A DNA stretch of 54,310 bases from QQUD01 sp039029915. Its GTDB lineage: Bacteria > Chloroflexota > Anaerolineae > Promineifilales > Promineifilaceae. The notes beneath the pieces were generated by a model, which made no database searches, was not told where the DNA came from, and was given only the letters and a program-made list of their open reading frames with translations. Both the position numbers and the translations under genes were made by a program. Positions 16,958-26,154 of the stretch are shown here, in pieces; the first letter of the stretch is position 1; each line of letters starts with the position of its first letter. The stretch covers positions 1 to 54,310 of the forward strand of contig JBCCFD010000002.1 of the NCBI GenBank assembly GCA_039029915.1, read 5' to 3'.

Positions 16958-18427
16958 TCAATCAATTGGCATAGACTCAATTTTCTCGATGTGCTCCGCA
17001 TGGTGAGCACGACCTGTGTTGCGTAATCGCGCCACATATTCGGCCCATTTTGAATCATGTACATTGGCGTGCAGTGGGCCACCTTCTTGAATGACACCCC
17101 AAATCGGGTCGCCCCGCCAGGCCGTTGGTAAAAGATCGCCCAGCCATTCATCCATTCTCTGCAAGCCTGCCCCGACGAGGTCTGGGTGCTTAGCAGCCAA
17201 GTTGTGCTGCTCGTGGGGGTCATTTTCAATGTCAAACAGCATGTATTTAGGAAACGCTTTAATGCCCGTGTGATAGGTGCGGATGAGGAGCCAGTTGTCC
17301 CAGCGTACGCTTCTTTGGCAGCTCCATGCGCCGTGACTAAGAATGAGATACGGACGGCCGTTTCCACCGCCCAACGCTTTCCCAAAACTCTCCCCGTTCC
17401 ACATACCGGGAATCTCACCACCTGCGAGATCCACAATTGTGGCAGCCACATCTAGATGATAGTGAAAATCATCAACTGCTTGGCCAGCAAGATTTTCTGT
17501 TTTGCCGGGCCATTTAATAATCAGCGGAATACGGTTGGTGCCAATGTCTGCCGTTTGGTGATCTCCCCAGACGTTGAGTTCACCTTGATTTTCGCCGTGA
17601 TCGGCTGAAATAATAACGGCCGTTTCCTCCGCAATGCCAAGCTGGTCAAGCAAAGCCATCACCTTGCCCACATAAAAATCAGCGTAATGAATGCCCGTAT
17701 CATAGCCATCCATATGCACCTTGGCATCGGACACGGTTTTTAGCTCACCCGCCCCCCAAGGCCAATTGGCCGGTAGTTCTGGATACCAACCTGATACTTC
17801 TGATGCACTGTGTGGGCCATAGCTCCCGTTTTGTTTATCAAGTAGCTCTTGGGTGATCCACGGCTCCAGCGGTTCATTTTCAAACGGATTTCCATACGCG
17901 GCTGGATGATCATAAGGTGTATGCGGATCCCAGAAGTTGACGTGCAAGAACCAGTTGTCTTCTGCGCCATTTCTTTCAAGCCAATCTTTCAAAACGGGGT
18001 AAATCTCATCCGCATTTTCCATGCCGCCTTTGCCCGTATCGTGGGTTTCTGAAAAGCCATACCAAACTTGATAAGCTGTGTGCCGATTAGGAAAAGGGCT
18101 GATGCTACTGGTGTGATAACCTGCTCGTCGTAAAACGGTGGCGAGCGTGTTTTCGGCGAATGTGCTGCGAAAGGCACGATCTGCGCCTTGCGACGGCAAA
18201 TCAGCAAAGACCCCGCCATGATTGATAACGCCCGTTATTAAGCCAAACATGCCGCCAAAGAAGCCGGTTCGACTTGGCAGGCAGGGTGTGTCGCTGGCAA
18301 AAATGTTATTGTAACGTACGCCAGCTTGGGCTAAGGCATCGATATTTGGTGAGGTGTGGCGATGGTAGCCATAGCAGGAGAGGTGATCGGGGCGGAGGGA
18401 GTCAATGTCAATATAAAGTATGCGCAT
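16958..18427 (-). CDS. Type I sulfatase
   Basis: 489 residues. The N-terminal metal-binding Asp pair (LYIDIDSLRPDHLSCYGY) and the C-x-P-S-R signature (CLPSR, Cys49) that is converted to formylglycine are intact, so it should need a sulfatase-maturating enzyme. Later residues include HVNFWDPHTPYDHP and IISADHGE. It hydrolyses sulfate esters; the substrate could be sulfated polysaccharide or a small sulfate ester. There is no signal peptide, so it would act in the cytosol unless exported otherwise. The next gene downstream is a DoxX protein. Confidence 0.93.
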   Translation of the reverse strand: MRILYIDIDSLRPDHLSCYGYHRHTSPNIDALAQAGVRYNNIFASDTPCLPSRTGFFGGMFGLITGVINHGGVFADLPSQGADRAFRSTFAENTLATVLRRAGYHTSSISPFPNRHTAYQVWYGFSETHDTGKGGMENADEIYPVLKDWLERNGAEDNWFLHVNFWDPHTPYDHPAAYGNPFENEPLEPWITQELLDKQNGSYGPHSASEVSGWYPELPANWPWGAGELKTVSDAKVHMDGYDTGIHYADFYVGKVMALLDQLGIAEETAVIISADHGENQGELNVWGDHQTADIGTNRIPLIIKWPGKTENLAGQAVDDFHYHLDVAATIVDLAGGEIPGMWNGESFGKALGGGNGRPYLILSHGAWSCQRSVRWDNWLLIRTYHTGIKAFPKYMLFDIENDPHEQHNLAAKHPDLVGAGLQRMDEWLGDLLPTAWRGDPIWGVIQEGGPLHANVHDSKWAEYVARLRNTGRAHHAEHIEKIESMPID

Positions 18428-18473
18428 GGAGAATCCTTTTAGGTATGTAGGGATTTTAAGATTGGTTGACTTG

Positions 18474-18569
18474 TTAAGTGAAACGAAACACTTAATTTGA
18501 GATTGGAAGATTGTGATTGAAAAATCTCCTAATCTCCTAATCTTTAACCATTAATCAACCAATCCCCAA
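18474..18569. repeat. Inverted CACTTAA repeat and short-period AATCTCC repeats
   Basis: TTAAGTG/CACTTAA arms (18474-18480 and 18489-18495) around AAACGAAA. They are followed by short-period sequence (AATCTCCTAATCTCCTAATC, then CCAATCCCCAATC). A related ACGAAACACTTAA occurs at 15045-15057 after the IclR gene. Confidence 0.5.
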
Positions 18570-19562
18570 TCATTTAATAACTTGAACCGTATTGAAACGG
18601 GTACTTTCCCGAATGGGCACAACGGTTTGATCGGGTTCTAAAGTAAATAACCCTGTTTGGGTGCTAAAAATGAGCTGGTTAGTCTCTGATTTAAAATCTC
18701 CGTGAAGAATAATATCCTTAAAGAAAGTGATCTGTTCTGGTTCGCCGCCGGTTGTGGGGATGCGCCACCAGTCTGATGGCACATTGTGATCGGCGTGGGC
18801 GTGGGCGATTTGCACGCCCAGCAAGCGTTCCATAAGCGAAACTGGGGCCTCTTCGGCCACGCTAAAGTAGATATGTTGACCGTCTGGTGAAAAGATGGGG
18901 GCGTCAATGTCAAAAAAACGGCCGATTCCTACTAATATTTCAAAGCTTGAACCATCTAAATCGGTGAGAACAAGCGCTCGCTGTAAAGATTGGGGTTCTA
19001 CCCCAATAAAGACAAGTTTCTCACCATCTGGTGATATTCGGGGCCAAATGCCGTCCAGCACAATCGTTTGATTTTGGCCAGTTTCTAAATCATATCGCTC
19101 TAGCGTGACAAGGAAGCCACCGCTAATGCTGTTGGGGTCTTGAGCCTGCTTGACGTAAAAGAGAAAACGGCCGTTTGGCGAAAACGTCGGCATTAACAAA
19201 TACTCCCCTGTCGTATTGCCTCCAAGCAAAGGTGTCGGTGTTCCATTTGCGGCGTTTGTTGGTAATGTGTAAATCCCTGCTCTATCAAAGAACCCACTGC
19301 CACCGCTTGGGGGTGGAGAATAGGAAAAGTAAACATTCTCTTGAGCTGGATCGAGCGAGATTTGGAAGATTTGGGAAAACTCTGGCGCTTGGAAAAGGGT
19401 CGTAGATTGTTCATTCGCCAAATCAACCCGGGCAATTTGCATATCGGGATGGGCCTGCCCTAAAACAGTGATGATTTGACCCGATACGGCCGTGTTTTCC
19501 CCCGAGCCGTTACAGCTGAGAAGGAGAACAAGAGATAGGAGGAACAGGAGACGTTTGAGCAT
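18570..19562 (-). CDS. TolB/PD40-type beta-propeller lipoprotein
   Basis: 330 residues. The first 17 are a lipoprotein signal (LLLSC lipobox). The rest contains repeated PD40/WD40-like blades with the hallmark SPxGxxL/I (FSPNGRFLFYV, ISPDGEKLVFIG, FSPDGQHIYFSV). Such propellers usually bind protein or peptide partners at the cell surface, and no catalytic residues are apparent. It is followed by short-period repeats and the sulfatase gene. Function unknown beyond the fold. Confidence 0.82.
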   Translation of the reverse strand: MLKRLLFLLSLVLLLSCNGSGENTAVSGQIITVLGQAHPDMQIARVDLANEQSTTLFQAPEFSQIFQISLDPAQENVYFSYSPPPSGGSGFFDRAGIYTLPTNAANGTPTPLLGGNTTGEYLLMPTFSPNGRFLFYVKQAQDPNSISGGFLVTLERYDLETGQNQTIVLDGIWPRISPDGEKLVFIGVEPQSLQRALVLTDLDGSSFEILVGIGRFFDIDAPIFSPDGQHIYFSVAEEAPVSLMERLLGVQIAHAHADHNVPSDWWRIPTTGGEPEQITFFKDIILHGDFKSETNQLIFSTQTGLFTLEPDQTVVPIRESTRFNTVQVIK

Positions 19563-19785
19563 GGTGACAGGAGATTGGGGATTGGGGATTGGTATTCAGT
19601 AATTAGTATTCAGTAGGCTCGAAGAAGTGCAAACAAAAAAGATTCGATGGATAATAAAGTAGGTTGATGAATTTTTGTTTGCCTTGAAGTACAGTTCAAA
19701 TCGTTTCGTACCCATCAAAATATATTTGGCTGTCCTTGACCAATAACTAATAACGAATTACCAGTACAATCCCCAATCATTCGAT
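19563..19785. repeat. Intergenic tract with short-period repeats and a long hairpin
   Basis: Tandem GGGGATTGGGGATTGG with TATTCAGTA repeats at about 19568-19616. An 11-base inverted repeat GCAAACAAAAA/TTTTTGTTTGC follows (19629-19639 and 19672-19682), then CCCCAATC-type sequence up to the acyl-CoA dehydrogenase stop. No gene. Confidence 0.55.
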
Positions 19786-21012
19786 TTAATCAAGTTTGGT
19801 GGAAATATACTGCTTTTGTTTGAGCATATGTCGGGTCAGTGATTCTTTATGAACCTCATCAGGGCCATCAGCGATGCGAATGGTGCGGGCATACGCAAAA
19901 GCTGTGGCTAAGAAGGTGTCTTGAGAAACCCCCATGCCTCCGTGAACCTGAATGGCGCGGTCAATTACCTTTTGAGCCATTTGGGGTGCCACAATTTTGA
20001 TCATCCCAATGAGGTCACGGGCATTTTTGACACCCTCGCGATCGATCTTGTCGGCGGCGTAGAGGGTGAGGAGGCGAGCCTGTTCAATTTCGCAGCGCGA
20101 CTGAGCCAGCTCTTGGCGAATACTGCCCATTTCAATCAGCGGACGCTTGAAGGCAACCCGCTCTTGGGCCCGTTGAGCGGTCAATTCAAGCGCGCGCTGG
20201 GCCACACCAACCAAACGCATGCAGTGATGGATGCGGCCTGGCCCAAGGCGACCTTGGGCGATTTCAAAACCGCGTCCTTCACCCAGCAAAATATTGCTGG
20301 CAGGAACGCGAACATTTTCAAAATTAATTTCGGCATGGCCGTGTGGGGCATCATCTGTGCCAAAGACCTGCATGGGACGCATGACATCAACGCCGGGGGC
20401 ATCAATAGGCACCAGAATCATGCTTTGCTGTTGGTGCCGAGGGCCATCGGGGTCAGTCTTGCCCATGAAGATGAGGATTTTACAGCGTGGATCAAGTGCA
20501 CCGCTGGTCCACCATTTACGGCCGTTAATCACATAATCATCACCGTCCCGCACGATCGAGCTCTGGATGTTGGTGGCATCACTGGAGGCTACGGCGGGTT
20601 CCGTCATAGCAAACGCCGAGCGAATTTCACCCGCTAAAAGCGGTGTAAGCCATTGTTCTTGCTGTTCCTTCGAGCCGTACTGAACGAGTACTTCCATATT
20701 GCCTGTGTCGGGCGCGCTACAGTTGAATGCTTCCGATCCGATAAGCGAACGACCCATAATTTCAGCAAGGGGGGCATATTGCAAATTGTTTAACCCCGCC
20801 CCAAATTCAGGGTCGGGCATAAACAGGTTCCATAACCCTTCTGCTTTGGCTTTTTCCTTTAGCTCTTCCATCACTGGTGGAATGGTCCAGCGGTTTTCGG
20901 CGTTGTCGACAAACTCCATGTATGGCTTTTCAGCATCGTAGACGTGTTTATCCATAAATGCAGAGACCCGTTTTTGTAACGCGACGACTTCCTCACTCCA
21001 AGCAAAATTCAT
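19786..21012 (-). CDS. Acyl-CoA dehydrogenase (ACAD10/11-like)
   Basis: 408 residues, standard for FAD-dependent acyl-CoA dehydrogenases, which introduce the alpha-beta double bond in fatty acyl-CoA. The FAD-contact region AFAMTEPAVASSDATNIQSS, substrate loop WWTSGALDPRCKI, VHGGMGVSQDT and RIADGPDEVH are visible. The last motif and overall length fit the ACAD10/11 subgroup. Electrons would go to ETF. It is monocistronic here and divergent from a ROK protein. Chain-length preference cannot be read. Confidence 0.95.
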   Translation of the reverse strand: MNFAWSEEVVALQKRVSAFMDKHVYDAEKPYMEFVDNAENRWTIPPVMEELKEKAKAEGLWNLFMPDPEFGAGLNNLQYAPLAEIMGRSLIGSEAFNCSAPDTGNMEVLVQYGSKEQQEQWLTPLLAGEIRSAFAMTEPAVASSDATNIQSSIVRDGDDYVINGRKWWTSGALDPRCKILIFMGKTDPDGPRHQQQSMILVPIDAPGVDVMRPMQVFGTDDAPHGHAEINFENVRVPASNILLGEGRGFEIAQGRLGPGRIHHCMRLVGVAQRALELTAQRAQERVAFKRPLIEMGSIRQELAQSRCEIEQARLLTLYAADKIDREGVKNARDLIGMIKIVAPQMAQKVIDRAIQVHGGMGVSQDTFLATAFAYARTIRIADGPDEVHKESLTRHMLKQKQYISTKLD

Positions 21013-21034
21013 ATTTCCTACCTTTTTAAATAGG

Positions 21035-21145
21035 GGCTGGGGAGTTGTAGGATTAGGTATCGATTTAACTTATCTAATGCTCTAATCTCTAATCTCCTAA
21101 TTGCTAATTACCAATCTCTAAATTACCCAATTGCCAATTTCTACC
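21035..21145. repeat. Short-period CTAATCTC repeats in the divergent spacer
   Basis: CTAATCTCTAATCTCCTAAT and relatives (CCAATCTCTAAATTACCCAA) between the acyl-CoA dehydrogenase and the ROK gene. Similar tracts occur at 18505-18569, 19568-19616 and 31641-31672. Confidence 0.6.
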
Positions 21146-21198
21146 CTCAATGCAACGTTATCTTGAGAAGAATACCCTGTCAAGGTACACTACATCTT

Positions 21199-22440
21199 AT
21201 GACTCGTTACAAGCGGCCGATTAGCCAAACCGATCTTCGGGAAAAAAATCTTTCGACGCTATTATATTGCTTAAGAGCGGAAGCGCCGATATCCCGAGCC
21301 AATTTGGCGAATTTAACCCAGCTGAACAAGAGCACCGTTTCCAGTTTGACGGAGGAGCTGCTTGAGGCAGGGGTGATTGAAGATGTTGGCCTGGCTGTTT
21401 CTGGTGGGGGACGTCCTGGAAAGCTTTTAGAAATTAATGGCAATGGTGGATATGCGATTGGGGTAGAATTTTCAGCTCACGCTGTTTTCGTAGTGCTCAC
21501 CGATTTGAAGGGCCAAATTTTAATGGCCATTGATTCTGAAATTGAGCAGGCAGATCAAGACGGCAGTTTGAAAACGGCCGTTTCTCTCATCAACCAGGTT
21601 TTAGTCACACCAAAAGCGCAATCGGGTCGGATCATTGGCATTGGGATTGCTATTGCGGGAGTTGTGGACAGCCAAAACGGCCGTTTGCTTTACTCACCCA
21701 ATTTGCAGTGGCGTCATATTGACATTCTTAAATACTTTGAAGACCAGTTTAATTTTCCAATCATCGTTGAGAATAACGCGAACGCTGCCGCGCTCGGGGA
21801 ATATTTTTTTGGAGCTGCCCAGCTAATCGATAATTTTATCTTTATTTCAGTGGGGAAGGGAATTGGTGCCGGTATTTTCTTGAACGGTGATTTGTATCGT
21901 GGAGCCAGCTCGTTAGCAGGTGAGGTGGGGCAATCTCACGTGGTGCAGGGACGCCGCTGGCTGAAGAATATGGATCGCCAACGTTGGGATTCATTTGCTA
22001 ATAAAGATGCTTTGCTCAATCGAATTCTCACTCATATTGAGCAAGGCAAATCTTCAATTGTGTCAGACTGGATCGATGAGAAACGGCCATTGACGCTCAA
22101 AATGGTGCATAAAGCTGCCGAAGCTGGTGATGACGTCGTCTGCCGCTGCGTTAAAGATATTGGTGAGCGTATTGGGCTTGGCATTGCCAATATGGTTCAC
22201 TTTATTGATCCTAGCTTGATTTTGCTAGGGGGTGAATTAGCCACAGTGGGCAATCATCTTTTGCCGCATATTGAACGCATTGTGCACAATAGCGATCTGA
22301 TTGAGCGACTCAAGCCTGTCCAAATTGAAGTGTCTAAATTCCGTGAAGATGCAATTTTGATCGGCGCTTCAACCCTTGTCATTCAAATGGCTATTAATCA
22401 ACCTAAAACCTATTTGCTCCTTGAGCCAGCTTTAAATTAA
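21199..22440 (+). CDS. ROK-family protein (NagC/XylR type) lacking the usual zinc motif
   Basis: 413 residues from ATG 21199. An N-terminal winged helix (about 20-75: ISRANLANLTQLNKSTVSSL) marks a regulator of the NagC/XylR/Mlc type. The ROK sugar-kinase-like domain follows with VENNANAAALGEYFFGAA, VGKGIGAGIFL and LILLGGELA. The expected C-x-C-G-x4-C-x-E zinc cluster after the GEVGxxH segment is absent (here GEVGQSHVVQGRRWLKNM), so sugar-induced control may differ. It is probably a sugar-responsive repressor; the target is not evident, although zwf-gnd lie just downstream on the other strand. Confidence 0.87.
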   Translation: MTRYKRPISQTDLREKNLSTLLYCLRAEAPISRANLANLTQLNKSTVSSLTEELLEAGVIEDVGLAVSGGGRPGKLLEINGNGGYAIGVEFSAHAVFVVLTDLKGQILMAIDSEIEQADQDGSLKTAVSLINQVLVTPKAQSGRIIGIGIAIAGVVDSQNGRLLYSPNLQWRHIDILKYFEDQFNFPIIVENNANAAALGEYFFGAAQLIDNFIFISVGKGIGAGIFLNGDLYRGASSLAGEVGQSHVVQGRRWLKNMDRQRWDSFANKDALLNRILTHIEQGKSSIVSDWIDEKRPLTLKMVHKAAEAGDDVVCRCVKDIGERIGLGIANMVHFIDPSLILLGGELATVGNHLLPHIERIVHNSDLIERLKPVQIEVSKFREDAILIGASTLVIQMAINQPKTYLLLEPALN

Positions 22441-22505
22441 TAACCGACTTATGTGTTCCGAAGTTTAAAGCCAGCGTTTTATTCAAAACAGAAACTTCGT
22501 TTCAC

Positions 22506-23963
22506 TTAATGTTCTGCGCAGCCGTGCCGCCAAAAACGGCCGTTTTTCGTCAATAACAAGTCAGACGAGCTTGGTCCCCAGCTCCCTTTTGTGTAGCTAT
22601 CCATAGGAGGCGCATAAGCTGACGCCCACCCCTGAAGCACCGTATCAATATATGTCCATGCCGCTTCAATCCCATCGCTGCGGGTGAAAAGGGTTGCATC
22701 ACCCTCTATTGCTTCACTCAAGAGACGTTCATACGCTTCAGGGATGGCAAGTCCCTCAAACTCATCGTCATAGTGAAATTCCATATCCACTGGCCGCATA
22801 TCGGCGTCAGTATCGGGGACTTTGGCTTCAAAGCGAAGATGAATGCCCTCATGAGGCTGAATGCACAGTGCCAAATAGTTCGATCGAATGGACACATCAT
22901 TGTCAATCGGAAACATCATGTGAGGGGGTCGCTTAAACTGGACAATGATTTCTGTCGCTTTTGTTTTTAACGCTTTGCCGGATCGCAAATAGAAAGGCAC
23001 ACCCTGCCAGCGCCAATTGTCGATATGCAGTTGAAGCGCGGCATAGGTTGGGGTAGATGACTGGTCAGCCACACCTTCGGCGTCTAAATACCCTTCATAC
23101 TGCGCCCGGACGGAGTGAGTCCCGATCGTATCAGGCATCATCGGTTGGATTGATTTCAAAACCTTGGCCTTTTCATTACGTACGGCATCGGCGTCAAATG
23201 AAGCCGGTGGCTCCATGGCCACTAGGGCTGTTAACTGCATGAGATGATTTTGGAACATGTCTTTGAGCACGCCTGCTTGATCATAATAGCCTGCCCGATG
23301 ACCCACATCAACTGACTCAACGGCCGTTATTTGCACATGATCGATATAGTTTCGATTCCAAAGTGGCTCATAGATGGTGTTGGCAAAGCGAAAGACTAGA
23401 ATATTCTGAACTGTTTCCTTGGCAAGATAATGGTCAATTCGATAGATTTGATGCTCGCTGAGGTGCTGGTGTAAGTCATGATTCAGGGCGCGAGCCGAGG
23501 CCAAATCGTGTCCAAACGGCTTTTCAACCACGACGCGACGCCATCCCTCCTGCTCGCTGAGCATGACCTGTTGAGCGAGCTGCTCCACAATCATCAAAAA
23601 GAAGCGGGGGGCAACGGAAAGGTAGTATAGACGATTGGCTGGAGAGGCTTCGAGAGTGGCTAAACGGCCGTTAAGCCGTTCAAACGCTTGGGCATCATCA
23701 AACAAGCCTTCTGTATAAAACAAATGGCTTTGAAAATCTTGCCACTTTTCCTCTAAAAATGTGCTGGAGGAAAATTTCTTTGTCCCCTTTTTCATCTCAG
23801 AACGAAACTGTTCATCCGTCCAAGCACCCCGTGACAAGCCCATAATTATAAACGTATTTGGCAATCGTTTTTTACAGTACAAATTGTACAAGCCTGGGAT
23901 CAACTTTCGCGTAGTTAAATCTCCCGATGCCCCAAAGATGACGATTGATGTTGGTTTGGTCAT
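22506..23963 (-). CDS. zwf: Glucose-6-phosphate 1-dehydrogenase
   Basis: 485 residues, normal for the enzyme that oxidises glucose 6-phosphate to 6-phosphogluconolactone with NADP. It starts the oxidative pentose phosphate pathway. The coenzyme motif GASGDLTTRKLIPGLYNLY, active-site RIDHYLAKETVQN and the substrate-binding DHVQITAVESVDVGHRAGYY region are present. It lies 109 bases after gnd on the same strand, so both form an operon. No opcA or lactonase gene is beside it. Confidence 0.97.
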   Translation of the reverse strand: MTKPTSIVIFGASGDLTTRKLIPGLYNLYCKKRLPNTFIIMGLSRGAWTDEQFRSEMKKGTKKFSSSTFLEEKWQDFQSHLFYTEGLFDDAQAFERLNGRLATLEASPANRLYYLSVAPRFFLMIVEQLAQQVMLSEQEGWRRVVVEKPFGHDLASARALNHDLHQHLSEHQIYRIDHYLAKETVQNILVFRFANTIYEPLWNRNYIDHVQITAVESVDVGHRAGYYDQAGVLKDMFQNHLMQLTALVAMEPPASFDADAVRNEKAKVLKSIQPMMPDTIGTHSVRAQYEGYLDAEGVADQSSTPTYAALQLHIDNWRWQGVPFYLRSGKALKTKATEIIVQFKRPPHMMFPIDNDVSIRSNYLALCIQPHEGIHLRFEAKVPDTDADMRPVDMEFHYDDEFEGLAIPEAYERLLSEAIEGDATLFTRSDGIEAAWTYIDTVLQGWASAYAPPMDSYTKGSWGPSSSDLLLTKNGRFWRHGCAEH

Positions 23964-24072
23964 GGTTTTCCTTTTGCACTTAACTGGTGTCTCGAAGGAG
24001 CAAGTTGCATGGTGGCAAAGTTATCGTAATGAAACTTGACGAATGCTTCCCGCTACACTTAAATCTCTCGCT

Positions 24073-24987
24073 CTATTCCTTCACGGCTTTCTTAATCGCA
24101 TGACCGCCAAACTGATTGCGCATGGCAGAGAGCATCTTGGCCCAATATTGCTCGTCGTCTCGGCTGATAAAACGCATTTGTAGGGCTAATGTTAAAACAG
24201 GTGCCGGTACGTCCAAATCAATCGAGTCAAAGATCGTCCATCGACCTTCACCACTGTCTGGCACATACCCTTCGATATCGGTAAATTCAGGGTCTTCAGA
24301 GAGGGCGTTGGCGGTTAAATCAAGCAGCCATGAGCGCACCACGGAACCGTGCCGCCATATTTCAGCAATTTGGTGCAGATCAAAGTCAAACCCTTTTTTG
24401 GCCCGCATAATGTCAAACCCTTCGGCGTAGGCCTGCATGAGGCCATACTCGATGCCGTTGTGAACCATTTTGACGTAGTGTCCTGATCCATTTGGCCCCA
24501 CGTGCCCCCAGCCTTGGTCTTCACCGGGCGCGAGCGTTTTTAGGGCGGGGGTTACGGCCGTTACCGCTTTATCACTCCCCCCAACCATCATGCTATATCC
24601 TTCAGCTAATCCCCAAACGCCGCCGCTCGTGCCCACGTCAACCATAAGCAACCCTTTCGCGGCCAGCTCTTCACTGCGGCGCATGGTGTCTTTGTAGTTG
24701 CTGTTGCCACCGTCGATGAGGATGTCTCCTTCGCTAAGATGCTCTGCAACTTGGTTTATAACAGATTCCGTGATTTTTCCAGAGGGAACCATGACCCAAA
24801 CGACGCTTGGGTTCGCAAGCTTGCTGACCATATCCGCAATTGACTCTGAACCAACTGCGCCGTGAGAAACGGCCGTTGCGACTGCCTCTTTATTGATATC
24901 TGAAACGACAACGCGATGGCCTCCCTGTAAAAGACGTTGAACCATATTGGCGCCCATTTTACCAAGGCCTACCATTGCAATTTCCAT
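24073..24987 (-). CDS. gnd: 6-phosphogluconate dehydrogenase, short (GndA/YqeC) type
   Basis: 304 residues, the short form rather than the roughly 470-residue enterobacterial enzyme. Motifs: N-terminal dinucleotide fold GLGKMGANM, catalytic GGNSNYKDT, and GSGHYVKMVHNGIEYGLMQA. It decarboxylates 6-phosphogluconate to ribulose 5-phosphate. The short type is often NAD-preferring, but the residue after beta-2 (SDIN) alone is not decisive. It is first gene of the gnd-zwf unit. Confidence 0.94.
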   Translation of the reverse strand: MEIAMVGLGKMGANMVQRLLQGGHRVVVSDINKEAVATAVSHGAVGSESIADMVSKLANPSVVWVMVPSGKITESVINQVAEHLSEGDILIDGGNSNYKDTMRRSEELAAKGLLMVDVGTSGGVWGLAEGYSMMVGGSDKAVTAVTPALKTLAPGEDQGWGHVGPNGSGHYVKMVHNGIEYGLMQAYAEGFDIMRAKKGFDFDLHQIAEIWRHGSVVRSWLLDLTANALSEDPEFTDIEGYVPDSGEGRWTIFDSIDLDVPAPVLTLALQMRFISRDDEQYWAKMLSAMRNQFGGHAIKKAVKE

Positions 24988-25144
24988 ATTGAATTCTCCT
25001 TAATTTGGGGTGTGGTTGAAGTGTTGACTGGCGTGTCCCTTAAAATTTCTAATTATGAACGTCCTGTCAAAACAGTAGACGCTTCTACTGTATATTCTAT
25101 TACAAATTCAACCGTCGGATAACCAACAGCGATTCACCCTTGTG

Positions 25145-25180
25145 GCCCTTTTGCAAAAAAGAAGATATTTCTAAAAGGGC
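25145..25180. repeat. Hairpin upstream of the redox operon
   Basis: GCCCTTTT (25145-25152) / AAAAGGGC (25173-25180), 20-base loop, between the divergent gnd and 25248 genes. Possible operator or attenuator. Confidence 0.4.
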
Positions 25181-25203
25181 ATGGCGGTTTGTTGGCAATT
25201 TCT

Positions 25204-25209
25204 TATAAT
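25204..25209 (+). promoter_or_regulatory. Candidate -10 box of the redox operon
   Basis: Perfect TATAAT 39 bases before the start at 25248; no good -35 at the usual distance. Confidence 0.35.
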
Positions 25210-25247
25210 TGAACCACGTTACTGTAAATTACCTAGGATAATCCTTT

Positions 25248-25466
25248 ATGAAATTTAAAAAATCATTCAAAATCACATTGCTCACAATTATTTTATCGCT
25301 TTTAGTAGCTGGCACCGTATCTGCCGCGCCGGGAACTGGACCTGTTGAAGAAACGGCCGTGTTTTTTGCAGAAGCCGTCAATCTACCGGGCTGGCTAGGT
25401 GGCATCTTAGCGGTTTTATCCATAATCTTGCCAATTGCTGCCTTCCAGTGGATGCGCCAAAGATAG
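25248..25466 (+). CDS. Small secreted or membrane protein of unknown function
   Basis: 72 residues. Positively charged N-terminus (MKFKKSFK) and a hydrophobic stretch ending in VSAAPG look like a Sec signal peptide with an AxA-type cleavage site. A second hydrophobic helix (about 48-66, LGGILAVLSIILPIAAFQWM) would anchor the mature protein in the membrane. It begins 13 bases ahead of the DJ-1 gene and is probably the first gene of the operon running to 27644. No known family recognised. Confidence 0.65.
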   Translation: MKFKKSFKITLLTIILSLLVAGTVSAAPGTGPVEETAVFFAEAVNLPGWLGGILAVLSIILPIAAFQWMRQR

Positions 25467-25479
25467 CGGAGATCATTCT

Positions 25480-26154
25480 ATGAAAGTCGTTATCGTAGTT
25501 TATCCAGGCATGACGGCACTAGATGCAATTGGGCCTTATGAGGTGTTTAATTCGCTTCGTGAGTTTGAAATTCAATTTGCTTGGAAAGAAACGGGTCCCA
25601 TCGTTACAGACAGCAAGGCCCTTATTCTCCACGCCACGCATGCTTTTGCCGATATAAAAGCGTGCGACATTGTGCTTGTTCCTGGCTCATCGACCGATAC
25701 AGCGACGATGATGATGGATGAGGCGGTTACAGATTGGCTTCGGGTAATTGATCAAACGACCCAATTTACCACTTCAGTCTGTACGGGCTCACTCATTTTA
25801 GGGGCAGCAGGCTTGCTCAATGAAAAGCGGGCCACGACCCATTGGGCGGCGATGCCAGCATTAACGGCCGTTGGGGCAATGCCAGAACCAAATCAGCGAG
25901 TTGTACGTGAAGGCAAGCTGATAACTGCGGCAGGCGTTTCTGCTGGAATTGATCTTGCGCTACAGCTTGTGGCCGACCTGTTGTCCGAAGAGAAGGCAAA
26001 GGCGTCACAGCTAATGATTGAATACGATCCTCAGCCTCCTTTCGATAGTGGTCATATCAGTAAAGTAGATGATGACTTGGAGGCAACGGCTCGCAGCTAC
26101 TTTGCAAAAGCCCTTGCGATGAAAGAAGATGACTCAACTCACTCAGCTTCCTGA
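25480..26154 (+). CDS. DJ-1/PfpI-family protein, isonitrile-hydratase-like
   Basis: 224 residues from ATG 25480 (MKVVIVVYPGMTALDAIGPY). The nucleophile elbow SVCTGSLILGAAGLL with Cys101 and RATTHW is close to cyclohexyl-isocyanide hydratase (InhA) and to the amidase-like domain of FtrA regulators, but there is no DNA-binding domain. It may be an isonitrile hydratase or a glyoxalase/deglycase-like protein. Its end overlaps the following peroxiredoxin gene by 26 bases, so a redox or electrophile-stress role is plausible. Confidence 0.87.
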   Translation: MKVVIVVYPGMTALDAIGPYEVFNSLREFEIQFAWKETGPIVTDSKALILHATHAFADIKACDIVLVPGSSTDTATMMMDEAVTDWLRVIDQTTQFTTSVCTGSLILGAAGLLNEKRATTHWAAMPALTAVGAMPEPNQRVVREGKLITAAGVSAGIDLALQLVADLLSEEKAKASQLMIEYDPQPPFDSGHISKVDDDLEATARSYFAKALAMKEDDSTHSAS

